A DNA stretch of 64,000 nt from VRUE01 sp963837735 (GTDB lineage: Bacteria; Actinomycetota; Thermoleophilia; Solirubrobacterales; 70-9), in NCBI GenBank assembly GCA_963837735.1, contig CAWIOM010000009.1, positions 62,001-126,000 on the forward strand, in the 5' to 3' direction. Each line of letters starts with the position of its first letter. The stretch's first letter is position 1. This document shows positions 45,161 through 53,281 of this stretch, piece after piece. The position numbers and the translations under genes were made by a program. The notes below the pieces were generated by a model. It ran no database searches, was not told the origin of the DNA, and saw only the letters and a list, made by a program, of their open reading frames with translations.

Positions 45161-45913
45161 CTAGTTGCCCGCCAGCCGGCGCAGGTCCCGGACCAGCAGC
45201 AGGTGCTTGAGGTGGCTGACCGTGGCCGCCAGGCTCTCGAGGCTCTCGAGGGCTTCCTTGCGGCGGTCGGGGTTGCGGGAGCGAAGCGAGGAGCCGAGCA
45301 CGGCTTCGAGCAGGTTGGACTCGCGGTCGGCGGAGGTCCGGAAGACGCGCATATTTCGCGCCCCGACGCCGAAGCGCGAGAGTTCGTTTGCCGCCTTGAT
45401 CACCTCGCGGTCGGTCTCGTCGTAGACGACCTTGCCATCGCGCTTTTCGGCCTGGACGATCCCGTAGTTCTCGAGCTCCGCGACCAGCTCCGCACGGGCG
45501 CCGGTCTCCTCGATCACCTGATCCAGGGTCAGGTACGCGCTGGAGGTGTTGACGAGGATCGCGCGACGCACCGAGCCGCCCGATTGGCGCCGCTCGCCGT
45601 CGCCGCCCCCGCCGAGGTCGATCTCGCCGCCGGCGGCAAGCTCCTGGCGAATCACCCGCAGGGGCAGGAACTCGTCGCGCTGCAGGCGCAGGATCGTCCG
45701 CAGCCTTTCGACGTCGGCCTGGCTGTAGAGGCGGTAGCCGCCGGGCGTGCGGCGCGGGGTGAGCAGCTTCTGGTCCTCGAGGTAGCGGATCTTGGAGATC
45801 GAGATGTCGTCGAACTCGGACTGCAGGATCTTGCAGACGGCGCCGATCGTCAGCGCCTTGCGCGGCCGGCTCGCCGAATCGGGGGGTCGGGTTTCCGAGA
45901 GCGCCATCGTCAC
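45161..45913 (-). CDS. ftsR: MerR-family regulator FtsR-like
   Basis: 250 residues. N-terminal winged helix: LTIGAVCKILQSEFDDISISKIRYLEDQKLLTPRRTPGGYRLYS, with the extended second region (LRVIRQELAAGGE). The middle and C-terminal parts have no cysteine or metal site, so it is not a metal sensor. In Corynebacterium and Mycobacterium the homologue (FtsR, Rv1828) adjoins the FHA gene odhI/garA and controls ftsZ; the same order is seen here. Start overlaps the FHA gene stop by four bases. Confidence 0.85.
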   Translation of the reverse strand: MTMALSETRPPDSASRPRKALTIGAVCKILQSEFDDISISKIRYLEDQKLLTPRRTPGGYRLYSQADVERLRTILRLQRDEFLPLRVIRQELAAGGEIDLGGGGDGERRQSGGSVRRAILVNTSSAYLTLDQVIEETGARAELVAELENYGIVQAEKRDGKVVYDETDREVIKAANELSRFGVGARNMRVFRTSADRESNLLEAVLGSSLRSRNPDRRKEALESLESLAATVSHLKHLLLVRDLRRLAGN

Positions 45914-46383
45914 TTCTCCAGGTAGCTGAGCTTGTACTTGCCGATCTGGATCTCGTCGCCGTCGGCGAGGCGGTGGGACTCGATCCGGCGCCGGTTGACG
46001 TAGGTGCCGTTGAGCGAGCCGAGGTCGTCGATGTAGAGGCCGTCGCGGCGGCGCACCAGCAGCGCGTGGTTGCGGGAGACGGTGACGTCGTCGAGGAAGA
46101 CGCCGGCGTCGGGGCTGCGCCCGATGCTGATCCGGTCCTCGGTGACGGTGAAGCTCTCCCCCGCGCGGCCGCCGCCGGAGCGGATCACCAGCGCCGCTCC
46201 GGTGCGCTCGACCTCCTCGTCGATGTCGACCGGCTGCATGTCGCCGGTGTCGTCGACGGTGTAGGTCATCGTCGTCGGGTCCTCACCACCCTCCGCCGGG
46301 GTGCCGAGGTATGCCCCGCACTTCTGGCAGTAGTTGGCGCCCTCGGGGTTGACGAACCCGCACTCGGGACAGTGAGTGGCCAC
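45910..46383 (-). CDS. garA: FHA-domain protein, GarA/OdhI-like, with N-terminal zinc ribbon
   Basis: 157 residues from GTG 46383. Four-Cys zinc ribbon (Cys5, 8, 19, 22; HCPECGF ... YCQKCG), a linker with PTTMTY (residues 36-41), then an FHA domain: ISIGRSPDAGVFLDDVTVSRNHA (Arg/Ser/Asn phosphothreonine site) and LGSLNGTYVNRRRI. GarA/OdhI inhibits 2-oxoglutarate dehydrogenase unless its N-terminal TT motif is phosphorylated by PknB/PknG; here the PTTMTY segment could play this part. The zinc ribbon is an addition relative to the mycobacterial protein. Confidence 0.85.
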   Translation of the reverse strand: MATHCPECGFVNPEGANYCQKCGAYLGTPAEGGEDPTTMTYTVDDTGDMQPVDIDEEVERTGAALVIRSGGGRAGESFTVTEDRISIGRSPDAGVFLDDVTVSRNHALLVRRRDGLYIDDLGSLNGTYVNRRRIESHRLADGDEIQIGKYKLSYLEK

Positions 46384-46397
46384 GCGCAGGTCCCTCC

Positions 46398-46667
46398 CTA
46401 GGCTGCCGGCTCGTCGTCGGGCGGCGACTCGCCGCGGCCGGCGAGGATTTCGGTGAGCTTGCTGACGTCGTCGCCGGAGATCAACGAGCCGCCCTGCTCC
46501 CGCTTCTGGCGCAGCCGATTGACGAGCTCGGCACGGAGGATGTCGATCTTCCCGTGCAGGACGCGCCGCTTGTAGGAGATCTCGTTCTCCTCGGTGGTCA
46601 GGTTGTCGATCAGGTCCTTCAGCTCTTTGTCGCTGAGGGCGCCGAGATCGGGAAAGGTGTCCTCCAT
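46398..46667 (-). CDS. rsiG: RsiG-like c-di-GMP-binding anti-sigma protein (single motif)
   Basis: 89 residues, mainly two helices forming a coiled coil (residues 11-57). Residues 27-42 read ENEISYKRRVLHGKID, matching the c-di-GMP signature E-x3-S-x2-R-x3-Q-x3-D of Streptomyces RsiG, with His38 in place of Gln. Streptomyces RsiG has two copies of the motif; Rubrobacter RsiG has one and works as a homodimer with c-di-GMP between subunits. The single copy here fits the Rubrobacter type. Expected role: sequester a WhiG-like sigma factor (none is encoded in this window). ATG 46667 has AAGGAG upstream. Confidence 0.75.
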   Translation of the reverse strand: MEDTFPDLGALSDKELKDLIDNLTTEENEISYKRRVLHGKIDILRAELVNRLRQKREQGGSLISGDDVSKLTEILAGRGESPPDDEPAA

Positions 46668-46716
46668 CGTGCTCCTTAGTGAATGAGGCAGCGCCTCCAT
46701 TGGCCGAGCCAGGTCG

Positions 46717-46758
46717 ATTATAGGTGGGTCGGCGCCGAAGGTTCAACCGTAGGTTGAA
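46717..46758 (-). promoter_or_regulatory. Sigma-70-type promoter of rsiG-garA-ftsR with overlapping inverted repeat
   Basis: Reading the minus strand: -35 TTGAAC (46746-46741), 18-base spacer, -10 TATAAT (46722-46717), then rsiG ATG about 50 bases on. A perfect inverted repeat TTCAACC-tac-GGTTGAA (46758-46742) overlaps the -35 box. This is the clearest sigma-70 promoter in the window. FtsR or another regulator may bind the repeat (inferred). Confidence 0.7.
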
Positions 46759-46760
46759 GG

Positions 46761-47384
46761 TTATGGAGACTGAGGCTCGCCTTGCACGCCTGCGGCGGCC
46801 CGCGCTTCGGCGATTCCGGCGCGCGCGTAGAGGGCCGTGGCGACGATCGCAAGGGCGACACCGACGATCAGCAGCGCTTCCGGAACCCAGCCATCGACGA
46901 CGAGGGCGAAGAAGATCCCGCCCATGATCGGGAAGACCGAGATCCGCCCGGGCCAGTTGACCTTGACCTCGACCCCGTGCCGGACGGCGTACTGGGCGAG
47001 CGCCAGCATCGCCACCTCACGCGCGACGAGGATCGCCAGCGCCCAGCGCGGAAGCAGCTCGTAGTGCCAGCAGACGGCGGCGCCTGCGAGGATCGTCAGC
47101 CGGTCGATCAACGGGTCGAGCATCGCCCCGAGGCGGCTGTATTGGCCGGTGACCCGGGCGAGGAAGCCGTCCACGTAGTCGCCTGCCGCGATCAACCAGA
47201 AGACGATCGCCGCCCCGGTCGAGCGGCCGTCTTCGGTTTCGAAGGCGAGCCATAGGAACACCGGGATCGCGGCGATCCGCGCATAGCCGACCAGGTTGGG
47301 GATCGTCCATGGGTTCAGCGGCTGCCCGCGCTGGGTCTGCGCGGGCGGTGGCCCGCTGCGGTCGAGGCCGAAGAGGCGCCGCAC
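46761..47384 (-). CDS. pgsA: CDP-alcohol phosphatidyltransferase (PgsA-like)
   Basis: About 207 residues, several transmembrane helices. The CDP-alcohol motif is GDYVDGFLARVTGQYSRLGAMLDPLIDR (DxxDGxxAR...GxxxDxxxD) near residue 73. Likely phosphatidylglycerophosphate synthase or a related CDP-DAG-dependent enzyme. I prefer GTG 47384 as start since it clears the proS end; an ATG at 47447 would overlap proS by 29 bases. Confidence 0.85.
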   Translation of the reverse strand: MRRLFGLDRSGPPPAQTQRGQPLNPWTIPNLVGYARIAAIPVFLWLAFETEDGRSTGAAIVFWLIAAGDYVDGFLARVTGQYSRLGAMLDPLIDRLTILAGAAVCWHYELLPRWALAILVAREVAMLALAQYAVRHGVEVKVNWPGRISVFPIMGGIFFALVVDGWVPEALLIVGVALAIVATALYARAGIAEARAAAGVQGEPQSP

Positions 47385-47418
47385 GCGCCCGCGCCCGAAT
47401 ATCGCCCGGGCGCTGGAG

Positions 47419-49062
47419 TCAGGGGCCTTGGAGCAGGTCGATCGCAAGTTTCGCCGCTTCCTCGAGTGGCAGTTTGTGCTCGGTTCCGGTCGCGCGCTCG
47501 GTCGCCTCGATCACGCCGTCGGCCAGCCCGCGGCGGCCGATCACGAGTCGCAGTGGGCAGCCGAGCAGCTCGGCGTCGGTGAGCTTCTCGCCCGGGCCGG
47601 CGTCGCGGTCGTCGTAGAGGACCTCGCCGGGCAGGGCCTCGCGGAGCTCGTCGTAGATGCGGTCGGCGGTGGCTCTCTCCTCCTCGCCGGCTTTGGCCAG
47701 GGAGACGACATGGGCGCTCCAGGGAGCGAGCGCCCGCGGCCAGACGATGCCCTTCTCGTCGGCACCCTGCTCGATCGCCGCCGCCGCGATTCGCGCCGGG
47801 CCGATCCCGTAGCTCCCCATCACGATCGGTTGCTCGCGACCCTCCTCGTCGAGGTAGGTGGCCCCCAGCGGCTCCGAGTAGCGGCTGCCGAGCTTGAAGA
47901 TGTTGCCGACCTCGATCGCCGGCTCGATCTCGATCGTGCCGCCTGGGACGGTGTCGCCGGCCTCGACCGTGCGCACGTCCATCTCATAGGACTCGAAGTC
48001 GCGCGAGGGGTCGATGCCGCGCAGGTGAGCGTTGGGCCGATTGGCGCCGGAGATGTAGGAGTCTCCGTTCAGCGCCGAGTCCCTGATGATCGGCAGGCCG
48101 CTGCCGACAGGGCCGAGGTAGCCGACGGGGCCGAGCTGGGACTCGATCTCCTCGGCGCTCGCCTGGCGGAAGTCGGTCTTCATCCCGTTGCGCAGCTTGA
48201 TCTCGTTCAGCCGGTGGTCGCCGCGCAGCAGAACGAGAACCATCCCCCGCCCCTCGACGATGATCGGCAGAGTCTTGATGAAGGCGCCGTGCCGCAAACC
48301 GAGGTGCTCCGCCACCTCCTCGACCTTGGTCAGCCCTGGCGTGTCCACCTCCTCCGGTGAGTCCAGCGGAGCCGGCAGCTCGACCGGCTGCGGCTCGGCA
48401 CAGGCCACCTCGACGTTTGCCGCGTAGCCGGGTGCGAGGGCAACCTCGTTCTCGCCCGCCGGGCAGGGCGCCATGTACTCGTGGGCGCCGATCCCCCCCA
48501 TCATCCCGACGTCGGACTCGACCCGGTGCCAGCGCAGCCCACAGCGGTCGAAGATCCGGTCATAGGCACCCGCCTGCAACTCGTAGGAGCGCGCCAGGCC
48601 CTCCTCGTCGCGGTCGAAGGAGTAGGCGTCCTTCATCGTGAACTCGCGCGTCCGCAGGACGCCGGCCCGCGGGCGCGGCTCGTCGCGCTCCTTGGTCTGC
48701 AGGTGGAAGAGCATCAGCGGCAGGTCGCGGTAGGAGCGGACGTCGTGGGCGATGTGGTCCGTGATCGCCTCCTCGTGGGTCATCGCCAGGACCAAGGGCG
48801 AGCCCTTGCGATCCTCGAGCTTGAACAGCTCATCGATCGAGTAGCGCCCGGTCTTCTTCCAGTTCTCGGCCGGCTGCATGATCGGCATCAGCATCTCCTG
48901 GCAGCCGATCCCCTCCATCTCCTCGCGAAGGACCGCTTCGATCTTGCGAATCGAGCGCCAGCCGGCCGGCAGGTAGCTCCAGAGGCCGGCGCCGAGCTGC
49001 CGGATCAGCCCCGCCCGCACCATCAGCTTGTGCGACAGAGCCTCGGCGTCGGCCGGAGGCAT
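47419..49062 (-). CDS. proS: Prolyl-tRNA synthetase
   Basis: 547 residues of bacterial-type ProRS with the inserted editing domain. Class II motif 1 LPAGWRSIRKIE, motif 2 LFHLQTKERDEPRPRAGVLRTREFTMKDAYSF, the YbaK-like insertion (around 225-370, with FIKTLPIIVEGRG), motif 3 GSYGIGPARIAAA, and an anticodon-binding C-terminus. Upstream in other frames, MTRLSQ and FLPTLKDA, the usual start of this protein, can be read from ATG 49101 if a base is added near 49085 and one removed near 49050; TAGGTT lies six bases before that ATG. So the true start is probably 49101 and the ATG at 49062 an artefact. Confidence 0.93.
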   Translation of the reverse strand: MPPADAEALSHKLMVRAGLIRQLGAGLWSYLPAGWRSIRKIEAVLREEMEGIGCQEMLMPIMQPAENWKKTGRYSIDELFKLEDRKGSPLVLAMTHEEAITDHIAHDVRSYRDLPLMLFHLQTKERDEPRPRAGVLRTREFTMKDAYSFDRDEEGLARSYELQAGAYDRIFDRCGLRWHRVESDVGMMGGIGAHEYMAPCPAGENEVALAPGYAANVEVACAEPQPVELPAPLDSPEEVDTPGLTKVEEVAEHLGLRHGAFIKTLPIIVEGRGMVLVLLRGDHRLNEIKLRNGMKTDFRQASAEEIESQLGPVGYLGPVGSGLPIIRDSALNGDSYISGANRPNAHLRGIDPSRDFESYEMDVRTVEAGDTVPGGTIEIEPAIEVGNIFKLGSRYSEPLGATYLDEEGREQPIVMGSYGIGPARIAAAAIEQGADEKGIVWPRALAPWSAHVVSLAKAGEEERATADRIYDELREALPGEVLYDDRDAGPGEKLTDAELLGCPLRLVIGRRGLADGVIEATERATGTEHKLPLEEAAKLAIDLLQGP

Positions 49063-49210
49063 CCTTCAGCGTCGGCAGGAACGTTGGCTGAGGCGGGTCA
49101 TGCGTGAAACCTATCCGTTCCTCGAGCGGGTGGCACAGGGAGACGGGCCGAGAACGAAAACCTCGCCCGCAGGCCCATCTCCCTGTGACAGGACCCGCTC
49201 GCCGGGACGG

Positions 49211-50467
49211 CTAGGCCCGGGTGAATCGGCGGCCCGCGGTCGGCGAGGCCTCCTCGTCGAGCAGGACCTTGTCGGACTCCCCCTTTTCGGCCGCTTCGTG
49301 CTCCATCCTGGCGATCTTCTCTGGGGTCAGTTCGTCGGCGTTCTCCTCCTCGATCTTCGCCAGCCATGCAGCGCCCTCACGCGACTCGGCCTCGTCGAAC
49401 TCGACCTTCCCGCCGCGGTCGAGCGACTTGTCGATCTCCTCGAAGAGGGTGTCGACGAGGGTCTCCTGGGGGACCTTTCGCAGCGGTTTGCCGTGCGCGT
49501 AGATCAGGCCCTCGTTCTTGGCGCCCGCGATCCCGAAGTCGGCGTGGCTGGCCTCGCCGATGCCGTTCACGGCGCAGCCGAGGACGGCGACCTCGATCGG
49601 CTCGGCATAGCTCTCGAGCCGCTGCTCGATTTCGGCGACGACCGAGTCCATGTCGAACTGGAGCCGCCCGCAGGTCGGGCAGGCGATCAGCACGGGGCCG
49701 CGCTCGCGCAGCTGCAGCGCCTTGAGGATCTCCCAGGCAACCTTGACCTCCTCCTCGGCGTGGAAGGTCGAGAGCGAGATCCGGATCGTGTCGCCGATCC
49801 CGTCGGCGAGCAGCGTCCCGAGCCCGACCGAGGATTTGAGCGAGCCCGACCATTTGGTCCCCGCCTCGGTGATCCCCAGGTGCAGCGGGTAGGGGACCTT
49901 CTCCGAGAGCAGGCGGTTGGCGGCGATCGTGTTGGGCACGTTGGTCGACTTGATCGAGACCTTGAAATCCTCGAAGTCGAGGCCCTCCATCAGTTCCGTG
50001 AACTCGACGGCGGCGGCGACCAGCGCCTCCACGGGGGCCTCGCGCTCGAGCTCGTGCAGGTGCTTGGGCAGCGACCCCGAGTTGACCCCGATCCGCATCG
50101 GCACGCCCGCCTCGGTCGCGCGGACGGCGACCTCGGCGACCTTCTCGCGGCCGCCGATGTTGCCGGGGTTGAGGCGGATGCAGTGGGCTCCGGCGTCGAT
50201 TGCCTTCAGCGCCAGCGTGTGGTTGAAATGGATGTCGGCGATCACCGGGATCGGCGACTCCTTGACGATCGTCTTCAGCGCCTCGACGTCGTCGTCTCGC
50301 GGCACGGCGACCCGGACGATGTCCGCTCCCGCGTCGGCGACGGTGCGGATCTGCTCCATCGTCGCCGCCAGGTTCGCGGTCTCGGTCTTGGTCATCGTCT
50401 GCACCGCGACCGGGGCGCCGCCGCCGATCGGCACCCCGCCGACGAAGATCTGGCGCTTGGAAGCCAC
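49211..50467 (-). CDS. ispG: 4-hydroxy-3-methylbut-2-enyl diphosphate synthase (IspG)
   Basis: 418 residues. The TIM-barrel start PVAVQTMTKTETANLAATMEQI, VADIHFNHTLALKAI, IRLNPGNIGG and VSIKSTNVPNTI are characteristic; the 4Fe-4S domain has CPTCGR and LGCAVNGIGEA cysteines. Penultimate-but-one step of the MEP isoprenoid pathway, where dxr of this window makes an earlier step. GTG start at 50467 with TACCCT six bases upstream. A 65-residue acidic C-terminal extension (ADELTPEKIARMEHEAAEKGE) is unusual. Confidence 0.95.
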   Translation of the reverse strand: MASKRQIFVGGVPIGGGAPVAVQTMTKTETANLAATMEQIRTVADAGADIVRVAVPRDDDVEALKTIVKESPIPVIADIHFNHTLALKAIDAGAHCIRLNPGNIGGREKVAEVAVRATEAGVPMRIGVNSGSLPKHLHELEREAPVEALVAAAVEFTELMEGLDFEDFKVSIKSTNVPNTIAANRLLSEKVPYPLHLGITEAGTKWSGSLKSSVGLGTLLADGIGDTIRISLSTFHAEEEVKVAWEILKALQLRERGPVLIACPTCGRLQFDMDSVVAEIEQRLESYAEPIEVAVLGCAVNGIGEASHADFGIAGAKNEGLIYAHGKPLRKVPQETLVDTLFEEIDKSLDRGGKVEFDEAESREGAAWLAKIEEENADELTPEKIARMEHEAAEKGESDKVLLDEEASPTAGRRFTRA

Positions 50468-50540
50468 GGGCCAAGGGTACCGGGGAGGGTCCTCAGGCCG
50501 ATTTGAACCTCTCCACCGGTTGAGCCGTACCCGGATACAG

Positions 50541-52318
50541 ATGGGTTCATATACCCACGGGACGGGGAGAGATGCAGGTCCGGCGCGGCGAGGAAAATTC
50601 GCCCTGGCGCTCTCCCTTGCTGTCGTCGTCGCCCTGATCGCCGCCCAGACCGCCTCTGCGACCTTCCACCTGATTCTGGTCCGCGAGGTGTACGCGGGCG
50701 CGTCAAACGACAGCTACGTCGTCCTCCAGGCCTACGAAGCCGGCCAGAGCTCGGTCGCCACCCATTCGCTCACGGCGTACGACGCAGCCGGCGGTCAGAT
50801 CGGCGAATTCACCTTCTCCAGCGGTGTCGCCAACGGCGCCAACAACATGACGATCCTGATCGCCGACAGCAACTACGCGGCCACCTTCCCCGGCGGCCCG
50901 GCGCCCAACGGGACGATGTCGAGCCTCGACCTCAGCGCCGCCGGGGGCGCGGTCTGCTGGGCGGGTGTCGACTGCGCCTCCTGGGGGACGTTCAGCGGGG
51001 TGACAACCCCCTCGGCCGGGACCCCGGCGGTCGCGATCAGCGGCGGCCAGGCCCTGCGCCGCAGCATCGCCGCCGGCTGCCCGACCTTCCTCGAGGTCAG
51101 CGACGACACAAACCAGAGCTCCGTCGACTTTTCGCTGCAGACGCCCAACCCGCGAAACAACGCGAGCACGATTGTCGAGACGCCGTGCAATCCGCCGTCG
51201 GCGGCGATCGATTCCGGGCCGGCGCAGCCGAAGACGAAAGCGACGAGCGCCACATTCACCTTCCACTCGACCCCGTCGGGCGCGACCTTCGAATGCAGGC
51301 TCGATGCCGGCGTCTTCGAAACCTGCGCGTCGGGGATCGAATATTCGGGGCCGCTGGCCGAGGGAGCCCACAGCTTCCAGGTGCGCGCCAAGAACCCGGA
51401 TGGGACGGGCGCGGCCGCCACCCACAACTGGGAAGTTGACAACACGCCGCCGACGACGACGATCGGCAACCCCAAACCGCCGACTCCCAACTCCGGGGCA
51501 AGCCTGACCTTCAAATTCAGCGCCAGCGAGTCCGGTTCGACCTTCGTCTGCAGCCTCGCAAAAGGTGCCGAAGCCGGACAGCTTCTCGAGCTGCGTGGGC
51601 TCGGGCAAGACCTACACGTCGCTCACCGACGGCGGCTATACGTTCAAGGTCCACGCGACCGACAGCCTCGGCAATGTCGGGGGCGACGCGTCCTACCCCT
51701 TCAACGTCGACACCTCACTCCAGGACAAAACGCCGCCGGAGACGACGATCACCGGCAAACCGCCCGATCCGAGCCGAGCAGCTCGGCCACATTCACCTAC
51801 GCCTCCAACGAGGCCGGGTCGACCTTCGAGTGCAAGATCGACGCCGCGGCGTTCGCCGCCTGCGAGGCGACCGGGATCACCTACAACGGCCTCGGCGAGG
51901 GCCGGCACACCTTCCAGGTCCGCGCCACCGACGTCCACGCCAACGTCGATCTCTCCCCCGCCGGTTTCAGCTTCGACATCGTCCTGCCGGTGATCGAAGC
52001 GCCGACCGAAATCAAGCCGCCCGAAGAAGGGGCAGGACCGGCACCGCCGCAGCCGGTGGCGCCGAACACCAGGCTGACGGCAAAGCCGAAGGCAAAGGGC
52101 AGGGACAGGACGCCGACGTTCAAGTTCAGGGCGACGGCCGCCGGTGCGACAGTTCGAGTGCCGGCTCGATCGGCGGGCCGTTCAAGGCCTGCCGCTCGCC
52201 CCTGACGACAAGCTCGCTGAAGCCTGGCAAGCACAACTTCAAGGTCCGGGCCGTGAGTGCCGGGGGCAGGGACCCCACTCCCGCCTCGTTCTCGTTCAAG
52301 GTGGTGAAGCGGAAATGA
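50541..52318 (+). CDS. Secreted surface protein with repeated CxLDxxxFxxC domains (four frameshifts)
   Basis: About 592 residues once repaired. Signal peptide (AVVVALIAAQTASA), an N-terminal domain starting FHLILVREVYAGASNDSYVVLQAY (lamin-tail-like), then four copies of an about 90-residue module with TFxCxLDxxxFxxC..G...FxVRAxDxxGN, and a last copy ending FSFKVVKRK. Frame changes: extra base near 51564, missing near 51770, extra near 52151 and 52171. TPPxTTIxxxP linkers separate modules. Probably an extracellular, wall-exposed protein. A closely related gene follows directly. Confidence 0.7.
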
Positions 52319-53249
52319 GCCTTGGCGCGGCGGGTCGGGTCGGTCGCCGCACTGGCCCTGGCGGTCTCGGCGCTCGGCGCCCAGGCAGCCTCGGCGACCT
52401 ACCATGAGATGGTCGTCCGCGAGGTCTATCCGGGTAGCGTCCTCGCTCCGGAATCCGAGTACGTCGAGCTGCAGATGTACGCGGCCGGCCAGAACCTCGT
52501 CTCCGGGCACAGGATCACCCTCTACGACGCCGCCGGCGGCGAAGCGGGCAGCGCCAAATTCACCGCCGACGTCAAAAATGGCGCCAACCAGGCCACGATC
52601 CTCGCCGCGACCCCCGCGGCGGAGGCCGAGTTCGGGATCGTCGCCGACCTCGCCCTTGCCCCGGCGAACACGCTGACTCCGGACGGCGGGGCGGTTTGCT
52701 GGGAATCCCTCGACTGCGTGACCTGGGGGACCTTCCCGCTCCTCGGCGAAACTCTCGGCGGGATCGCCAGCCGCGCCGGGCGGCATCCCCGACGGCCAGG
52801 CGCTGCGGCGGACGATCGCGCCCGGCTGCGCCTCGCTGCTGGAGGAGTCCGACGACAGAAACAACAGCGGCGCCGACTTCGAAGCCGTGTTCCCCGCGCC
52901 GCGTCCCAACTCGGTGACGCCGACGGAGAGGGCCTGCTCGGCCGGCGGCGGCGGCCCGGCCGGCGGCGGCAGGGGCGACGATGGCAGCGCCCCGCAGACG
53001 AGGCTGCGACGGCAGGCCGGCGAAGAGGACGCACGACCGCACTCCGACCTTCCGCTTCACCGCCTCAGTGACGGGGCCGACTTCCAGTGCAAGCTCGACC
53101 GCAGGCCGTTCAGGCCCTGCCGGTCGCCCTTGACGACGAAGAAGCTGGCCTTCGGCAAGCACACCTTTCGGGTCAGGGCGAGAAGCCGCTCGGGCACCCC
53201 TGACCCCTCCCCCGCGCGCTACGCCTTCACCGTTCTGAGGCCGCGCTAG
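52315..53249 (+). CDS. Secreted surface protein, paralogue of the preceding gene (frameshifts)
   Basis: About 310 residues repaired. N-terminal domain YHEMVVREVYPGS...EYVELQMYAAGQNLVSGHRITLYDAAGGEAG aligns with the preceding protein (VREVYAG...YVVLQAYEAGQSSVATHSLTAYDAAGGQIG). It keeps only one CxLDxxxFxxC module (DFQCKLDRRPFRPCRSPL). Frame repairs: extra base near 52321 (links ATG 52315, ATGA with the preceding stop, to ARRVGSVAAL), near 52783, and a compensating pair near 53010-53070. A TTG at 52322 gives an intact N-terminus as written. Confidence 0.68.
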
Positions 53250-53281
53250 GGCCTTCGGCCCCGCGCGCGACGGGGCTAGCG
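53244..53281. terminator. Bidirectional stem-loop containing both stop codons
   Basis: Outer arms CGCTAG (53244-53249) and CTAGCG (53276-53281) and inner arms CCCCG (53259-53263) and CGGGG (53271-53275) form a hairpin between convergent genes. The TAG stops of both genes lie inside the outer arms. No T-run. Confidence 0.5.
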
